From Seriola aureovittata (lineage: Eukaryota; Chordata; Actinopteri; Carangiformes; Carangidae), in assembly GCF_021018895.1 (NCBI RefSeq), contig NC_079372.1:16768318-16832317 (forward strand): a stretch of 64,000 nt of DNA. The letters are read 5' to 3'. Below, piece after piece: positions 54,551 through 64,000 of this stretch. Numbering within the stretch: the first letter of the stretch is position 1; each line of letters begins with the position of its first letter. The position numbers were made by a program, and so were the translations under genes. Under the pieces are notes generated by a model. It did no database searches. It was not told the origin of the DNA and worked only from the letters and a program-made list of their open reading frames with translations.

Positions 54551-57180
54551 GGGAGAAATGCAAACAAGAACAGAGTCTTTAGTTTCAACATGTGTTCCAT
54601 TCATACAGTAACAAATCATATTATGAAGATCTCCTCTGTAATGACAAATAGAAAATCATGTTCTGACTGTTTGAGATATCAGACTCATGAAAGCACTAAA
54701 GCAGCATAGATACTGAATTAAATTAATTAAACATGTTAATTACATCCCCAAGTGACGGTCTGATTGTATTAAAAGTTGAGGAGTTTATCAGAAACCTGGA
54801 TAATGTTAAAATCATATGTGCAGACACTATACCCTAAATCTGACCAGAACCAGCAAAAGACTAATGTACATGTAAATGCATTCACTAAGGACTACATATT
54901 GTTGATAATAACACAGAGCAGCTGACTGACATTGAATGAAGATGGAACAAAATATATATCATTACATTGTTTGGCTATGAGCAGATCAGGGACCTAGATA
55001 GTGTTTCTCAAACTTTCTTTTGACTGACATGCCCCCACAGCTCGGGTAGATGGGTTCAAGTAGCACTTTAATAACTGACAACAACTTATGAAACTGATCC
55101 AGAAAAGAGGCCGTGGTGGATCCATGGCTGCTCATGTGACTCCTAACAAGACACAGTGATCCTGGATTTGGCTTCAGAAAGTTTGGTCAAGTTTATATTT
55201 ATACTACTTCATACTACTGTCACCTCTGTTTATCCCTCACTGTGATTTTACTGTAGCTTAGCTTCTTACATAGTTTTCACATGGGGAGTGTTAGGGTGTA
55301 ACATGTTTGTGGCAAACTGAGGTGTATATATTTGAATATGTGCAAAGGCTTTAGGCACTGTAAGTGATTCGATTCTTGTCCATCATGCATTAGTGCTGTC
55401 AGGGAGGGGCAGAATAACAACGACTCCAAGCACACAAGCAAAGTGATAAAGATTCAGACTACTAAAAGTGTTTATGATGTTATTGTGTATGAAGTTGATA
55501 CAAGGACATCCAGTCTGTAAAGCAGGTGTACACAATACACAACTACAACAAGTATACCTGGCCTGGGACACCAACGGCCCTGTTTACAAAGACGTGTGCA
55601 TCCATCTTTTACAGTGCATGATGATTTATTCACGTGTACTTGAAGTCCTCCAGAAACGTGACAGCCATTTAGATAAGACCATGACCACAGTGCCTCTCCT
55701 AAGAGCACAAAACCATCTTTATTTGACATGCAACGGAAATCATGTGCTGATAAGACTAGACCTCTTGGAAATTATATTAATCTCTTTCGTCTAACATTAA
55801 GAGTTTGCACTGTTAGATTCAACAGGAAAGCACAATCTCTCACACTTGTGCAAAACTTAAAAAAAAAAAAATCTGCGTTCTGAAGCTTAGAAAAATTAAA
55901 TATTGTGTTTTTAATTTTTGTTTTTCGAAAGGCTAAACCTTAAAAGTCAATCACATTAATATACTGTCTTTAACACCTTATTACACAGAACCGGCATGCA
56001 AAACATTATTTTAATCTTTCTAAACACAGGCTCTGTTATGTGTGTGAACACCAGCACAGATAGTTTGTGAGTCAAATGCCAACACAGGCTTTGCGGTTGG
56101 ATTTGCCTTGGCTGTATTAGTGTCTGTAATATATTGTGTCAAGTCCAGGGGTCAGTGGAAAGATGACCCTGGTTAGTGTAATGCCCTAAATATGCTGTAA
56201 AGGATGATGGGGGGGGGGGGGCAAGCAGGTTCAGACTTCGAGCCAAGTTGGAGGCTGTCCTCCTCAGAGACTGACATGCTGGACAACGGCACGAAGTCTG
56301 TCAGTGGAGAACCAGCTGGACCAGAGATCTGAGTCGGGTCATGGAGCTGGCTTCGAAGAGGATTATATGTTTTCTGCCTGAGAGGGTGGCTGAAAAGAGA
56401 GTGGATGGATGCATAGGTTTTATTTGATTTTCCTTCTACATGCTTTCACGGCATGCCCATACATACAATGCTCTGTACAATGATACATGATCTTTTTAAA
56501 TCCAAAATAGGTGTCGTATAGTCATGAGTTTGACAAAAGAAAAATGAAAAAAAACCAAAAACAATAACAAAATAAAAAGACACTTTCAATACGATAAAAG
56601 TTTATCTTGGACAGCTTATAATTAATATACATGCATCCAGCATTTATATCAAATCTCAGACTGTAAGATATGTTGCAGTTTAGGGCAAAATCTATCAGTG
56701 AACTTGAGCTGACCTGCAAGTAAACAAGAGGACATGCTAATTCACACAAAAATAATAAATCCCATATGTCAAAGTTAATAATGTATATGACAATGATCTA
56801 ACTGCAAACAATCCAGTCTCTGGTTGACCCAGTGACAACAAACAGTTCGTCCTTTGCTGTAAAAATGTCTTAACACAGAACTTTAAAGTCACAGTATGAA
56901 AAATGTGATGGCTTCATATCCTGCATCACATCCGAATAATTAAAGCGTAGTAATTTCACACCACATGTACTGAACAGAGCAGGAGCTGAAACTGAAATAT
57001 TCATTCATGAAATTCAAATTCATTTTTCTTTTAATTTACTCATTTGAATAATTTAAATTACTCATTAGTTCAGTACCACTTAGTGAGCTACTTTTCTCAG
57101 TCACCACAGACTTAATCATTTCTGAAAAAACACCATCTGTGGAGTCTTGTTTCTGTCACGTCCTTTTTTTTCTCAAACAC

Positions 57181-57186
57181 TTTATT
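57181..57186 (-). terminator. Candidate polyadenylation signal of the SBK-like kinase
   Basis: The minus strand reads CCTCAATAAAGTGTTTGAG. AATAAA lies about 635 bases downstream of the kinase stop codon, giving a 3' UTR that includes the MITE at 57370-57713. Confidence 0.45.
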
Positions 57187-57369
57187 GAGGAGGATACAAG
57201 GGGAGAGAGAGTTTGTCAGCTGGAATCGAATCAGGGATACTGCAGTTACATTTGTTATGTCTGAATCATTTGGCTACCAGCACATCCCTTTTAAACTATC
57301 TTTTATATGGACACTGTATACATGACCATGCATGCTGGATATCAGGCACTTTAAGGCCTTTATAATAGA

Positions 57370-57713
57370 AGCTGTGTCCCAACTCAGGGGCCACATCCTT
57401 CGGAGGCAGTATTTAAAGACCGATGGTTGTCCGACTTTGAAGGCTCCTTCAGATGCAGCTTCTTTTACCAGGCAACAGAGGCTCCAACCTATCCCAGGAT
57501 TCATTGTGCGCCAGTAATGATGCAACTGTAAAAATCAACGGCCTTGAAACCTCAAGTTTTTGTAAAAAAAAAAGTTACATGTTGTCAAGGTTGCTAGGCG
57601 ATGGGAGCGGAAACCCTCTGTGAGCCAGACAGTCTCATTTCGGTTCGGCCTTCGTCTGTAACGGCTATGAAAGGCCATATGTTCGTATGCAGACCCTGAA
57701 TTGGGACACAACT
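57370..57713. mobile_element. MITE with GTGTCCCAA-type inverted ends
   Basis: AGCTGTGTCCCAACTCAGGG at 57370-57389 is repeated in reverse complement at 57694-57713 (CCCTGAATTGGGACACAACT), differing at two positions. The 344-base element has no coding capacity. No clear target duplication is visible. Confidence 0.75.
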
Positions 57714-57820
57714 ATTGACTCAAATGATACTAAGGCTTAAGGAAGCTATAGATTATGCAGTAACACAGGAATACAAGTCACTAAGCATTAGGATGTTCCT
57801 CCACCTCACTATGCCAAAGA

Positions 57821-58432
57821 TTATTCTTTTTCTGTGGTTTGCTGCTGCTCGCTCTCAGGTGCCTTCTTCAGCCAGTCCTTCTCCACATAGGCTCTCACTT
57901 CCCCCACTGTACACCTCTTCCCTGCATCCAAATCCAGGAGCTTACCAAACATCTCCATGGCATCTGGGGTGAACCTTTTCCACAGAGGAGGGACGTCCTC
58001 TTCAGTGTTGGGCCTCTCCTCCATTCTGCACCAGTCAGCAAACTCCTGGTAGAAGTCATCTGAGTCCATGCAGCGCTCCCAGGGGAAGTAGCCCGTGAGG
58101 ATGCAGAAGATAACCACTCCAAAAGCCCAGGTGTCCAGGCTCGGCTCCACACTAAGTGGAGGGGCAGACGCTTCTTTCTCACCCTCCTGCAGGGCCACGC
58201 TACAAAGCTCTGGGGCCATGTAGGGCAGGGTTCCTGTGATGAATCGTATCATGGTGCCTCTCTTCTGGGCCAGGCCAAAGTCTGCCAGCTTGACCTGGCA
58301 GCAATGACTGTCCAGCAGGAGGATGTTCTCAGGCTTGACGTCACGATGGACCAGACCATGGCTGTGGATGAACTCCAAAGCACTGGCGATCTGGAGGACA
58401 CAGCGTTTTACAGAAGACTCTGGAATACCCAC
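57821..58432 (-). CDS. SBK-like kinase terminal exon (C-lobe)
   Basis: The acceptor TTTGTTCAG precedes GTGGGTATTCC. The exon covers [11 protein letters not shown] through the catalytic loop, DFG, APE and [20 protein letters not shown], and ends in a charged, low-complexity tail (EQQQTTEKE). About 204 codons are uninterrupted, which argues for a functional gene. Confidence 0.92.
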   Translation of the reverse strand: MGIPESSVKRCVLQIASALEFIHSHGLVHRDVKPENILLLDSHCCQVKLADFGLAQKRGTMIRFITGTLPYMAPELCSVALQEGEKEASAPPLSVEPSLDTWAFGVVIFCILTGYFPWERCMDSDDFYQEFADWCRMEERPNTEEDVPPLWKRFTPDAMEMFGKLLDLDAGKRCTVGEVRAYVEKDWLKKAPESEQQQTTEKE

Positions 58433-61400
58433 CTGAACAAATGAAAAATGGAGGATAGGTCATTTTGTGTCATTTTGCTAAGGTGCCAGAAAAAAAATTG
58501 AGGACATTCATCATCCCAAAGCACTGCATAAAGAAAGATTGTGAGCATGTTAGCATGTTCATATTAGCATTCAGCTGTTCTTAGCCCCATATGTGCCCTC
58601 TGCACTTCGTACGCTCCATGACTTCATCACAGGCTTCTCGTACAAACCCTATGCAGGAAACAGTAGTGGTTTGTATTTTCCCAGGTTTGTTCGTGGTAGC
58701 ACTGCCATCCAAGAAACAGGACTACAAACATGGACCCACTCCTCTCTTCTATTGTTGTACGAGCTGATATACGTGACATTTGAGATTTATACCAACATGG
58801 TGTCCCAGAAAAGCCGGCAGCGTCTCTTTTGGCTCAGGATTTCATTTACTTCGAGTACGTTCTCACGTTCTCTTTTATCTGCTGGTTTCAATGTCTCAAG
58901 GTCCAACAGTAAAATGTACTATGAGGCACTGAAGAAAATTGAATCCATCCTCTGATTGTTTATAACTTCTTCATCAGCAGTTTCTGTTTCTGCCATCATG
59001 TTCCCTCCTCAGACTCCCTTTAGCCAAATCAAAGAGATTCAAACAGCCTTTTCACCCTCTGCCATTTTCCTCTAGGAGGAAAAGAAAAAGGTGGTTTACC
59101 TTATTGTTTACTAACGTATTGTTTCTGTTTTGTTTTTATCGACTTACGACTATCGATTTATGTGTCTTGTGTTTGAATGTGTGCTAAATGCATATATCAT
59201 CTGCTGCATAGCGAACTGCCCTACAAATATAGTGATTGATTGATGTGGTCAGCAGGTGCATTACACTTTCATTCACAGATTGGTGGGGTGGGTGTTAACG
59301 GGTTGATTTGAGCCTGTGGAGAAGTTGAGCCACCCCTTGTTTTTAGGTAACTTCAGGCAAAATTGGTCATGTGACTACATACTTTTGAAGAGACACATCA
59401 ATTTTACTCACACTGTGATGAGGAGAAGCACATGGCAGAAGTGTTAAGCACTTTTAAGTTCACAGAACTATTTTTTAGCTGTCCAGAGTCATTTTTTTTC
59501 ATGTTTGTGTTTGAACTAATACAGTCAAGTGTGAAAAGAAATCTCACACGTGTAAGTGCTTTAGAAAGTTGCAATATGAGGTTATACTGTTAGCCTGACA
59601 TTGGCTCTAAACTGCTGGATGACGTAAGGTTTTTAAATGGCGGGGGTGGGGTAATTTGAGCCAAAAGGTCTGGGGGAAGTTGAGCCAGTGGTGCTGATGA
59701 TGGAAAGCCCATCTTCACAGTCATAGAGAACAGAGGTTCATATTCCCCTGCAGCATTGACAAGGTGGATGTTGAGTAGTAGCCCCCAGCTCTGCGAGCAG
59801 AACAGCAGTTCATTTTGTTCTTCATTTTAAATTTGGTTTTATTCTGAAAATGTTAAAGAGGCCCTGTTGAAGAATTTGGTATTGAATTTATCGTACTTTG
59901 ATGGAACAGGTGAAAATTTTCAGTTTTACTTCAGCATAGTTAATGGTACAAATTACCCACATGAGGCTCAACTTACCCCCCAAGAGACCACATTTTTTTG
60001 GGAAGTCATATTTTGAAACCTGCTTATTTTAGATCCAAAATGATTATTCCCAGAGATGCACCACATCCTGAATATATTTTACATATTTTAGTTAGTGATT
60101 TACAGTCATGCCAAGACTACATCAAGTAAAAACTGGCTCAACTCATGCCGCTCTCCCCTGTAAACGCTTATTAAATGGCAACATTTGCTGTGTTTGCTGA
60201 AAATGGACGAGATCTTGAACATAGTTTTTGGACAGTTCAGCTTGTACAGAGGAGAAGGGGCCATGAAGATGCTCTCATCCCAAGCAGACTGTACAACACT
60301 TGTGCAACCTTGAAAGATGAAAACAGCTGCAGGCTAACAGGTAAAAAGATAGAGCTTGTGTTTCCCTCATAGCGTTTGTGTTGAGAGGGTCACATACGGG
60401 GCTACGCTGTATCTAACTACCACCTCATAGACTCGCTCTCTTGGTCTTGTTTTGCCAGTGTTTGACTCACCTTTGGCTGGATGACAGCAAACAAGTCCCT
60501 CCCAATGACAAGCTCCTGTGCGAAGCAGTAGTGTTCATTAGACTGGAAGGCAATGCCAAAGAGGCCCACGATGCAGGGGTGGCAGGACAGGTGTAAGGAG
60601 ATGCAGTACTCTCGCAGAAAGCCCTGCAGCTTAGTTGAGGCTTTGGGCATCACTTTCAAGGCCATGGGCGTCCCTGCAGACCATCCATACTTCACTTTAG
60701 CTATTAATAGCACTGATCATGCACACCTTGTTTGTCTAACAAAAGAATTGCAGATTTAAAAGTACCTATGATCACTTTAGTGATATTAAGCTAAGCTAAG
60801 CTAAGCTAAGCTACTTGAAGTGATATTGTAATAATTATCTAATATACCGTTGCATGGCTTTTCTATAACCTTCTCCCCCAGGTCACACCCCCCAAACTCC
60901 AGTGGTTTTCAAATTCAAACCCTGCAGAACTCAAGCCAGTCAGCCTCATGCTCTACATTCTGCTCTGTCCTTTGTCTACACCGACCCTGTCAACGCTCCA
61001 TGTTGGCTGGCTGTTCCCCTGTGGCTCGCCTGAGGCTCCAGGTCAGATCAGAGGACTGTCGTCTTATCTTAATTTTTTCAAGTAGTACTTTTCTCACCTC
61101 TCTCTCTCTCTCTGTTCACTGTGGCTGCTCTGTAAAGGTCCTCAGTTCTTCATTTATTTCCAGCTGCAACTTTGTCTTCTATGAATTATGTCATGTACAA
61201 CACATTTGCACTTTCTTGAAAGTTTCAGAAAGTCATTTCTTTTCAGAGACTGGAATGCTTGTTCATATCAGTGTTTTTGGATTTCAGTGCCCCTACACTA
61301 ACTAATCAGCAATATTACAGTACAGTAGAAAGAAATTGATACCAATACCACATATTTTTGTCTGCTGTAAGAGATTAGAAATGAAAGTGCAATCTTACCC

Positions 61401-62765
61401 CTGAAGCGATGTGTGACCAGCAGCACTTTGCCGTATTTCCCTCTGCCAATCTCCTTGATGATGTTGAAGTGCTCCTGGATCTCCAGGTGGCCGAGGCTCT
61501 GAGCCGTCAGCTCCATCAGCTCATCGATAAGGCTGCCATCAGCGAGGCCCAGTTCAATCATCTCTGCTCACGCATGGACAGGAACAAAAAAAAAAAAAAC
61601 TCTTTTAGGAGTGTGAACACACTTATTAGACTGCCATCAGGTGCACACTAATTGGAATACACTGTACCACAAAAATCGGGATTTCTGTATAGAATATCTT
61701 CTAAAGCTAACAAGACAAATCCCTACTTTTATTTATATGAAATAACTATGTTAATAAACTATGTTAATATTTGCTCCAAAAACCGAAATCTTTGTCTCTG
61801 CCAGCTGCATTTATCTTTAAATTAATTATAAATAATTAATTAAAAATATTCAGAGGGCTACGTTTTCAGATACAATTTTGATAACAATGAATATATAATA
61901 ACAAAACATTATCCATGTGAATAACATTTTTTTTTATCACTAGTTTTTATTCAATTCAAAACTGTCCCACATGTTGCACTTCCCTCGGCACTTAATAAAC
62001 ATTGTATAATTAGAATTTGCACAAATACTTCTTTAGGGCAACAACAACTGACTGGGCCCTGGTCTGGTTGACCTGATATATAATTTTTCAGTTCTCAATT
62101 CTATATGTGCAATTGCGTAAAAAAATAAACAACTTATAGAAAGTTTATTTAATTTGTTATTCGTATTAGAAAATGTCATGTCCTACTTAAACCTGTAACT
62201 TAATGTTATTAAAACGATTTGGTGAAAAGCTACTTAAACTTATTTCCTCAGGCCGTCAGGATGGTGAACTCTGTCCTCTGACCTATGAATATTGTCTAGC
62301 TCATTGTCCTCTGCTATTTTAACTCATTGTTTAGTTTGTCTGCAGTGTTGACATATATACATTTTACATTTTTACATATCTAAAATTTGTGTCCTTTATA
62401 TTTCTTGTGTCAAATTCTTTTTATTTTTTTAATCATTTATTTTAAATTATATTGCTGGTTTATATGAGAAATAAAACCTTGAATCTTTAAATTCTTGAAT
62501 AATAATAATAACACCAATGTGTATTGTAGATGTAGTATTTTTATGGTATTTAATGGTATATTTAGTACAGTAAATTCAGTGGTAACTTGTACATAAATGT
62601 TAAAAAAATTGGTTATCCTGCTATTATAGTTTGTTCCTAACAACATTTGCAATAGTATTAAATAGTAGCAGGTTTGGATATTACTTGCCATTAACAATGA
62701 TTAGATATTGATCCATTTCAGGTCTTACCTTTTTCGTTGTCGGTTCCCAACACAGTCACTGGAGT
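57821..62765 (-). CDS. SBK-family serine/threonine kinase, SBK2-like (nearly complete)
   Basis: Four minus-strand exons (62729-62765, 61399-61563, 60471-60673, 57821-58432) join in phase to give about 338 residues ending in TAA at 57821. Kinase landmarks, numbered from the first visible residue: glycine loop GRGKYGKV (53-59), ATP-binding lysine in MALKVMPK (74), C-helix glutamate in FLREY (89), catalytic loop [10 protein letters not shown] (Asp166), DFG (186-188), and activation segment end YMAPEL (208-210). From memory the sequence is closest to SBK2 (GFLxE, IQPKVG-x-P, RC-x-x-Q-x-ASALE-x-IH, LTGYFPW), whose human form is about 348 residues, so only a few N-terminal residues seem missing. 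SBK kinases are little-studied cytoplasmic enzymes. SBK1, SBK2 and SBK3 are hard to separate without a tree. Confidence 0.85.
58433..60470 (-). other. SBK-like kinase intron 3 with repeats
   Basis: A 2-kb intron. It holds a 120-codon plus-strand frame (58593-58955) of unknown nature and a repeat marked by AAGTTGAGCCAC words at 59280-60165. No additional kinase exon is seen. Confidence 0.6.
59280..60165. mobile_element. Interspersed DNA element with TTGAGCC-type ends
   Basis: GGTGGGTGTTAACGGGTTGA and GAAGTTGAGCCACCCCTTGT occur at the left, GGTAATTTGAGCCAAAAGGT and GAAGTTGAGCCAGTG mid-element, and GGCTCAACTCATGCCGCTCT then CCCCTG at the right, which is roughly the reverse complement of the left end. 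I recall similar GGGGTAAGTTGAGCCA elements in fish. No transposase is evident. Confidence 0.5.
60471..60673 (-). CDS. SBK-like kinase exon 3 (N-lobe)
   Basis: The acceptor GGTCTGCAG precedes GGACGCCC and the donor is GTGAGT. Encodes [20 protein letters not shown] through [11 protein letters not shown], that is the ATP-binding lysine, C-helix and hinge region. It enters in phase 1 and leaves in phase 0. Confidence 0.9.
60781..60811 (+). repeat. (AGCTA)n short tandem repeat
   Basis: TAAGC/TAAGCTA pentamers repeat about six times in kinase intron 2. It is probably related to the TTAGC-type repeats elsewhere in the window. Confidence 0.85.
61399..61563 (-). CDS. SBK-like kinase exon 2 (glycine-rich loop)
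   Basis: The acceptor GCGTGAGCAG precedes AGATGATTG and the donor is GTAAGA. Encodes [20 protein letters not shown] through [20 protein letters not shown]. The internal ATG could itself be a start, but a phase-matched upstream exon exists. Confidence 0.88.
61564..62728 (-). other. SBK-like kinase intron 1
   Basis: A/T-rich, 1.2 kb, with no recognisable exon or mobile element. Confidence 0.6.
62729..62765 (-). CDS. SBK-like kinase 37-base upstream coding exon
   Basis: The minus strand reads CCTATTTTCAG|ACTCCAGTG...GAAAAAG|GTAAGAC, with textbook acceptor and donor. In the frame required by the next exon it encodes [12 protein letters not shown] with no stop and enters in phase 0. It has no ATG, so initiation lies further upstream on the minus strand. 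Confidence 0.65.
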
Positions 62766-62909
62766 CTGAAAATAGGCAAACCAAACACACCAAATGACAC
62801 ACACACACACTCACACCACCATGCTTACAGCTGCTAATCTAATATGCTGCTAATCAATATGCTGTAGAAGCGCAGGCTGAATGTCGGTCTTCCACCTTCA
62901 TGGATCAGC

Positions 62910-63018
62910 GTGCAGAGTGGACCTGAGAGCTTTTCACTGCCCCGCATGAAGCTCTGCTCCCAACTGCTGCGATGGGGACAGAGCCCACTTTGACAGCTGA
63001 TTACAAACTGCCTCTGCA
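62910..63018 (-). other. Possible 5' exon or UTR of the SBK-like kinase
   Basis: The minus strand has CCCTTTGCAG|AGGCAG followed by a short frame with ATG (MRGSEKLSGPLCTLIHE) and a possible GTGGAA donor. That donor leaves phase 1, whereas the next exon needs phase 0, so coding continuity is not established. It may be non-coding or unrelated. Confidence 0.2.
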
Positions 63019-63025
63019 AAGGGCA

Positions 63026-63063
<38 letters not shown>
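63026..63063 (+). repeat. (AC)n microsatellite
   Basis: About 18 AC units at the right side of the window. Confidence 0.95.
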
Positions 63064-63064
<1 letters not shown>

Positions 63065-63510
63065 TGGCCTACATATGGTCTAATGGGCTACACACATTAA
63101 TTTATACTCTATATGTAATGAATACTCACTTGAAAAGCATAAAGTTTCAAAGATAACAACTATCACTCATTCACATATTTTTAAATGGCAGCTTAGTTGA
63201 ACTTGACAGATTCTTGTGTCTGTCACTACTAATGTCCACATGAACACACACAAGTGTAGAGCTGCAATGGATTCAGACATGCCTCTGAGCCCCACAACTT
63301 CCTCTCAGTGATCTCACCTCTTAATGCGGCTGCATACAGCAAATTGCACACCACTCACAGATAGTGATTTCAGCTTTTTAACACAAAAACCAAATCTTCA
63401 TGTTCAGTCATGCAGGTGAATGTCAAGCTTTATGAAGACTTTTGTGACTTTTATTCTGTATTAAATAAATACAACACAATACACCATAATAAATACATTT
63501 TGGCCAATTT

Positions 63511-63906
63511 CAGTGGTGCAATGTAACATAGTTACTCAAGTACTTGATACCACTTTGAGGTACTTGTACTTCACTTGAGTTCTTCAATGTCATTCTATTT
63601 TATCCATTTAGTTTACTTCAGTTCAGAGGGAAAATCATACTTAGCAATTAGCAAATTAATTTGACAGCTGTAGGCACTACTTTACAAATGAACTTATTAA
63701 TAAATAAATTGATAGACAAAACAACCCAAAAGCAGGTAAATTCAAATTTTGGATATTTTATAAACATTGTATTGATGATGCATACGTACTTTAACATAAC
63801 TTATATATTCCATACAGGACTTACTTTTGATTGTTTTTGAGTATTTTACTGTGTGGTATCACTACTTTTGCTCTAGCGAAAGACCTGAAGTCTTCCCCCA
63901 CCACTG
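63511..63906. mobile_element. Complete non-autonomous DNA element with CAGTGGTG / CACCACTG ends
   Basis: The left end CAGTGGTGCAATGTAACATA continues into GTTACTCAAGTACTTGATAC, and the right end TGAAGTCTTCCCCCACCACTG is the inverted terminus. The interior has TACTTGTACTTCACTTGAGT. No coding sequence is present. Partial relatives occur at 23391, 33454 and 37895. Confidence 0.7.
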
Positions 63907-64000
63907 ACCTTTTGCAGGGATTTGTTTCCACTTCAAAACTCAGCAATGATATCTAAGTAAATATATGGTCCAACACATGGGACTGATGCTCTGATTACAT

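Larger units (their letters stand above)
51500..57180. other. Intergenic region between the SRCR receptor and the SBK-like kinase
   Basis: The two genes converge, so this holds only 3' flanks. Apart from the repeats listed I recognise no exon. Open frames at 55468-55794 and 52055-52279 lack known domains. A G homopolymer lies near 56209-56221. Confidence 0.5.

Noticed and set aside
55468..55794. 108-codon plus-strand frame with opposing 85-codon frame
   Set aside because: No family motif is visible on either strand and no splice signals bound it. It is best regarded as chance.
60850..61305. 151-codon plus-strand frame in kinase intron 2
   Set aside because: It is antisense to a supported intron, has Ser/Cys-rich composition without motifs, and shows no initiation context or conservation evidence.
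62834..63064. Minus-strand 76-codon frame starting in a microsatellite
   Set aside because: The initiator and first residues are AC-repeat artefacts. Only the downstream part was kept, as a low-confidence possible 5' exon.

Overview
This is a vertebrate nuclear window, almost certainly from a spiny-rayed (percomorph) teleost. The signs are spliced genes with GT-AG introns, long AC/GT and AT microsatellites, Tc1-like, L2-like and tRNA-derived SINE remnants, and several short interspersed repeats I recognise as typical of fish genomes. No bacterial operons, CRISPR arrays, rRNA genes or functional tRNA genes are visible.

Layout. (1) 1-10,937, plus strand: the last two coding exons of a kelch-repeat gene, best matching KLHDC8B, separated by an 8.6-kb intron; its 5' exons lie left of the window. 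(2) 10,938-35,340: a gene-poor interval of about 24 kb with microsatellites, an inactive L2-like retrotransposon, a foldback element, three perfect CTCF-core matches and one homeodomain-motif-rich block that could be an enhancer. (3) 35,342-51,440, plus strand: a complete multi-exon gene with a TATA box, signal peptide, eleven scavenger-receptor cysteine-rich (SRCR) modules, a proline-rich stalk, one transmembrane helix and a tyrosine-rich tail. My exon model is phase-consistent throughout and gives about 1,274 residues. (4) 51,440-57,180: intergenic, repeat-rich. (5) 57,181-62,765, minus strand: four coding exons of an SBK-family Ser/Thr kinase (SBK2-like), nearly complete, arranged tail-to-tail with the SRCR gene.

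The most rewarding locus is the SRCR receptor. Its first intron uses a GC donor that the reading phase requires. Three SRCR modules are split by introns at three different positions. One module is truncated. Cysteines are lost in matched disulfide pairs: modules 1, 5, 6 and 9 lack C2 and C7, module 7 lacks C5 and C6, and module 3 lacks both pairs. The tail carries several Tyr-Asp/Glu-Asp-Ile/Val motifs and a weak splice donor that could yield two different C-termini.

The three genes have no obvious joint function: a kelch adaptor-type protein, a probable leukocyte surface receptor and a cytoplasmic kinase. All assignments rest on reading the sequence and remembered family features; no database search was run.
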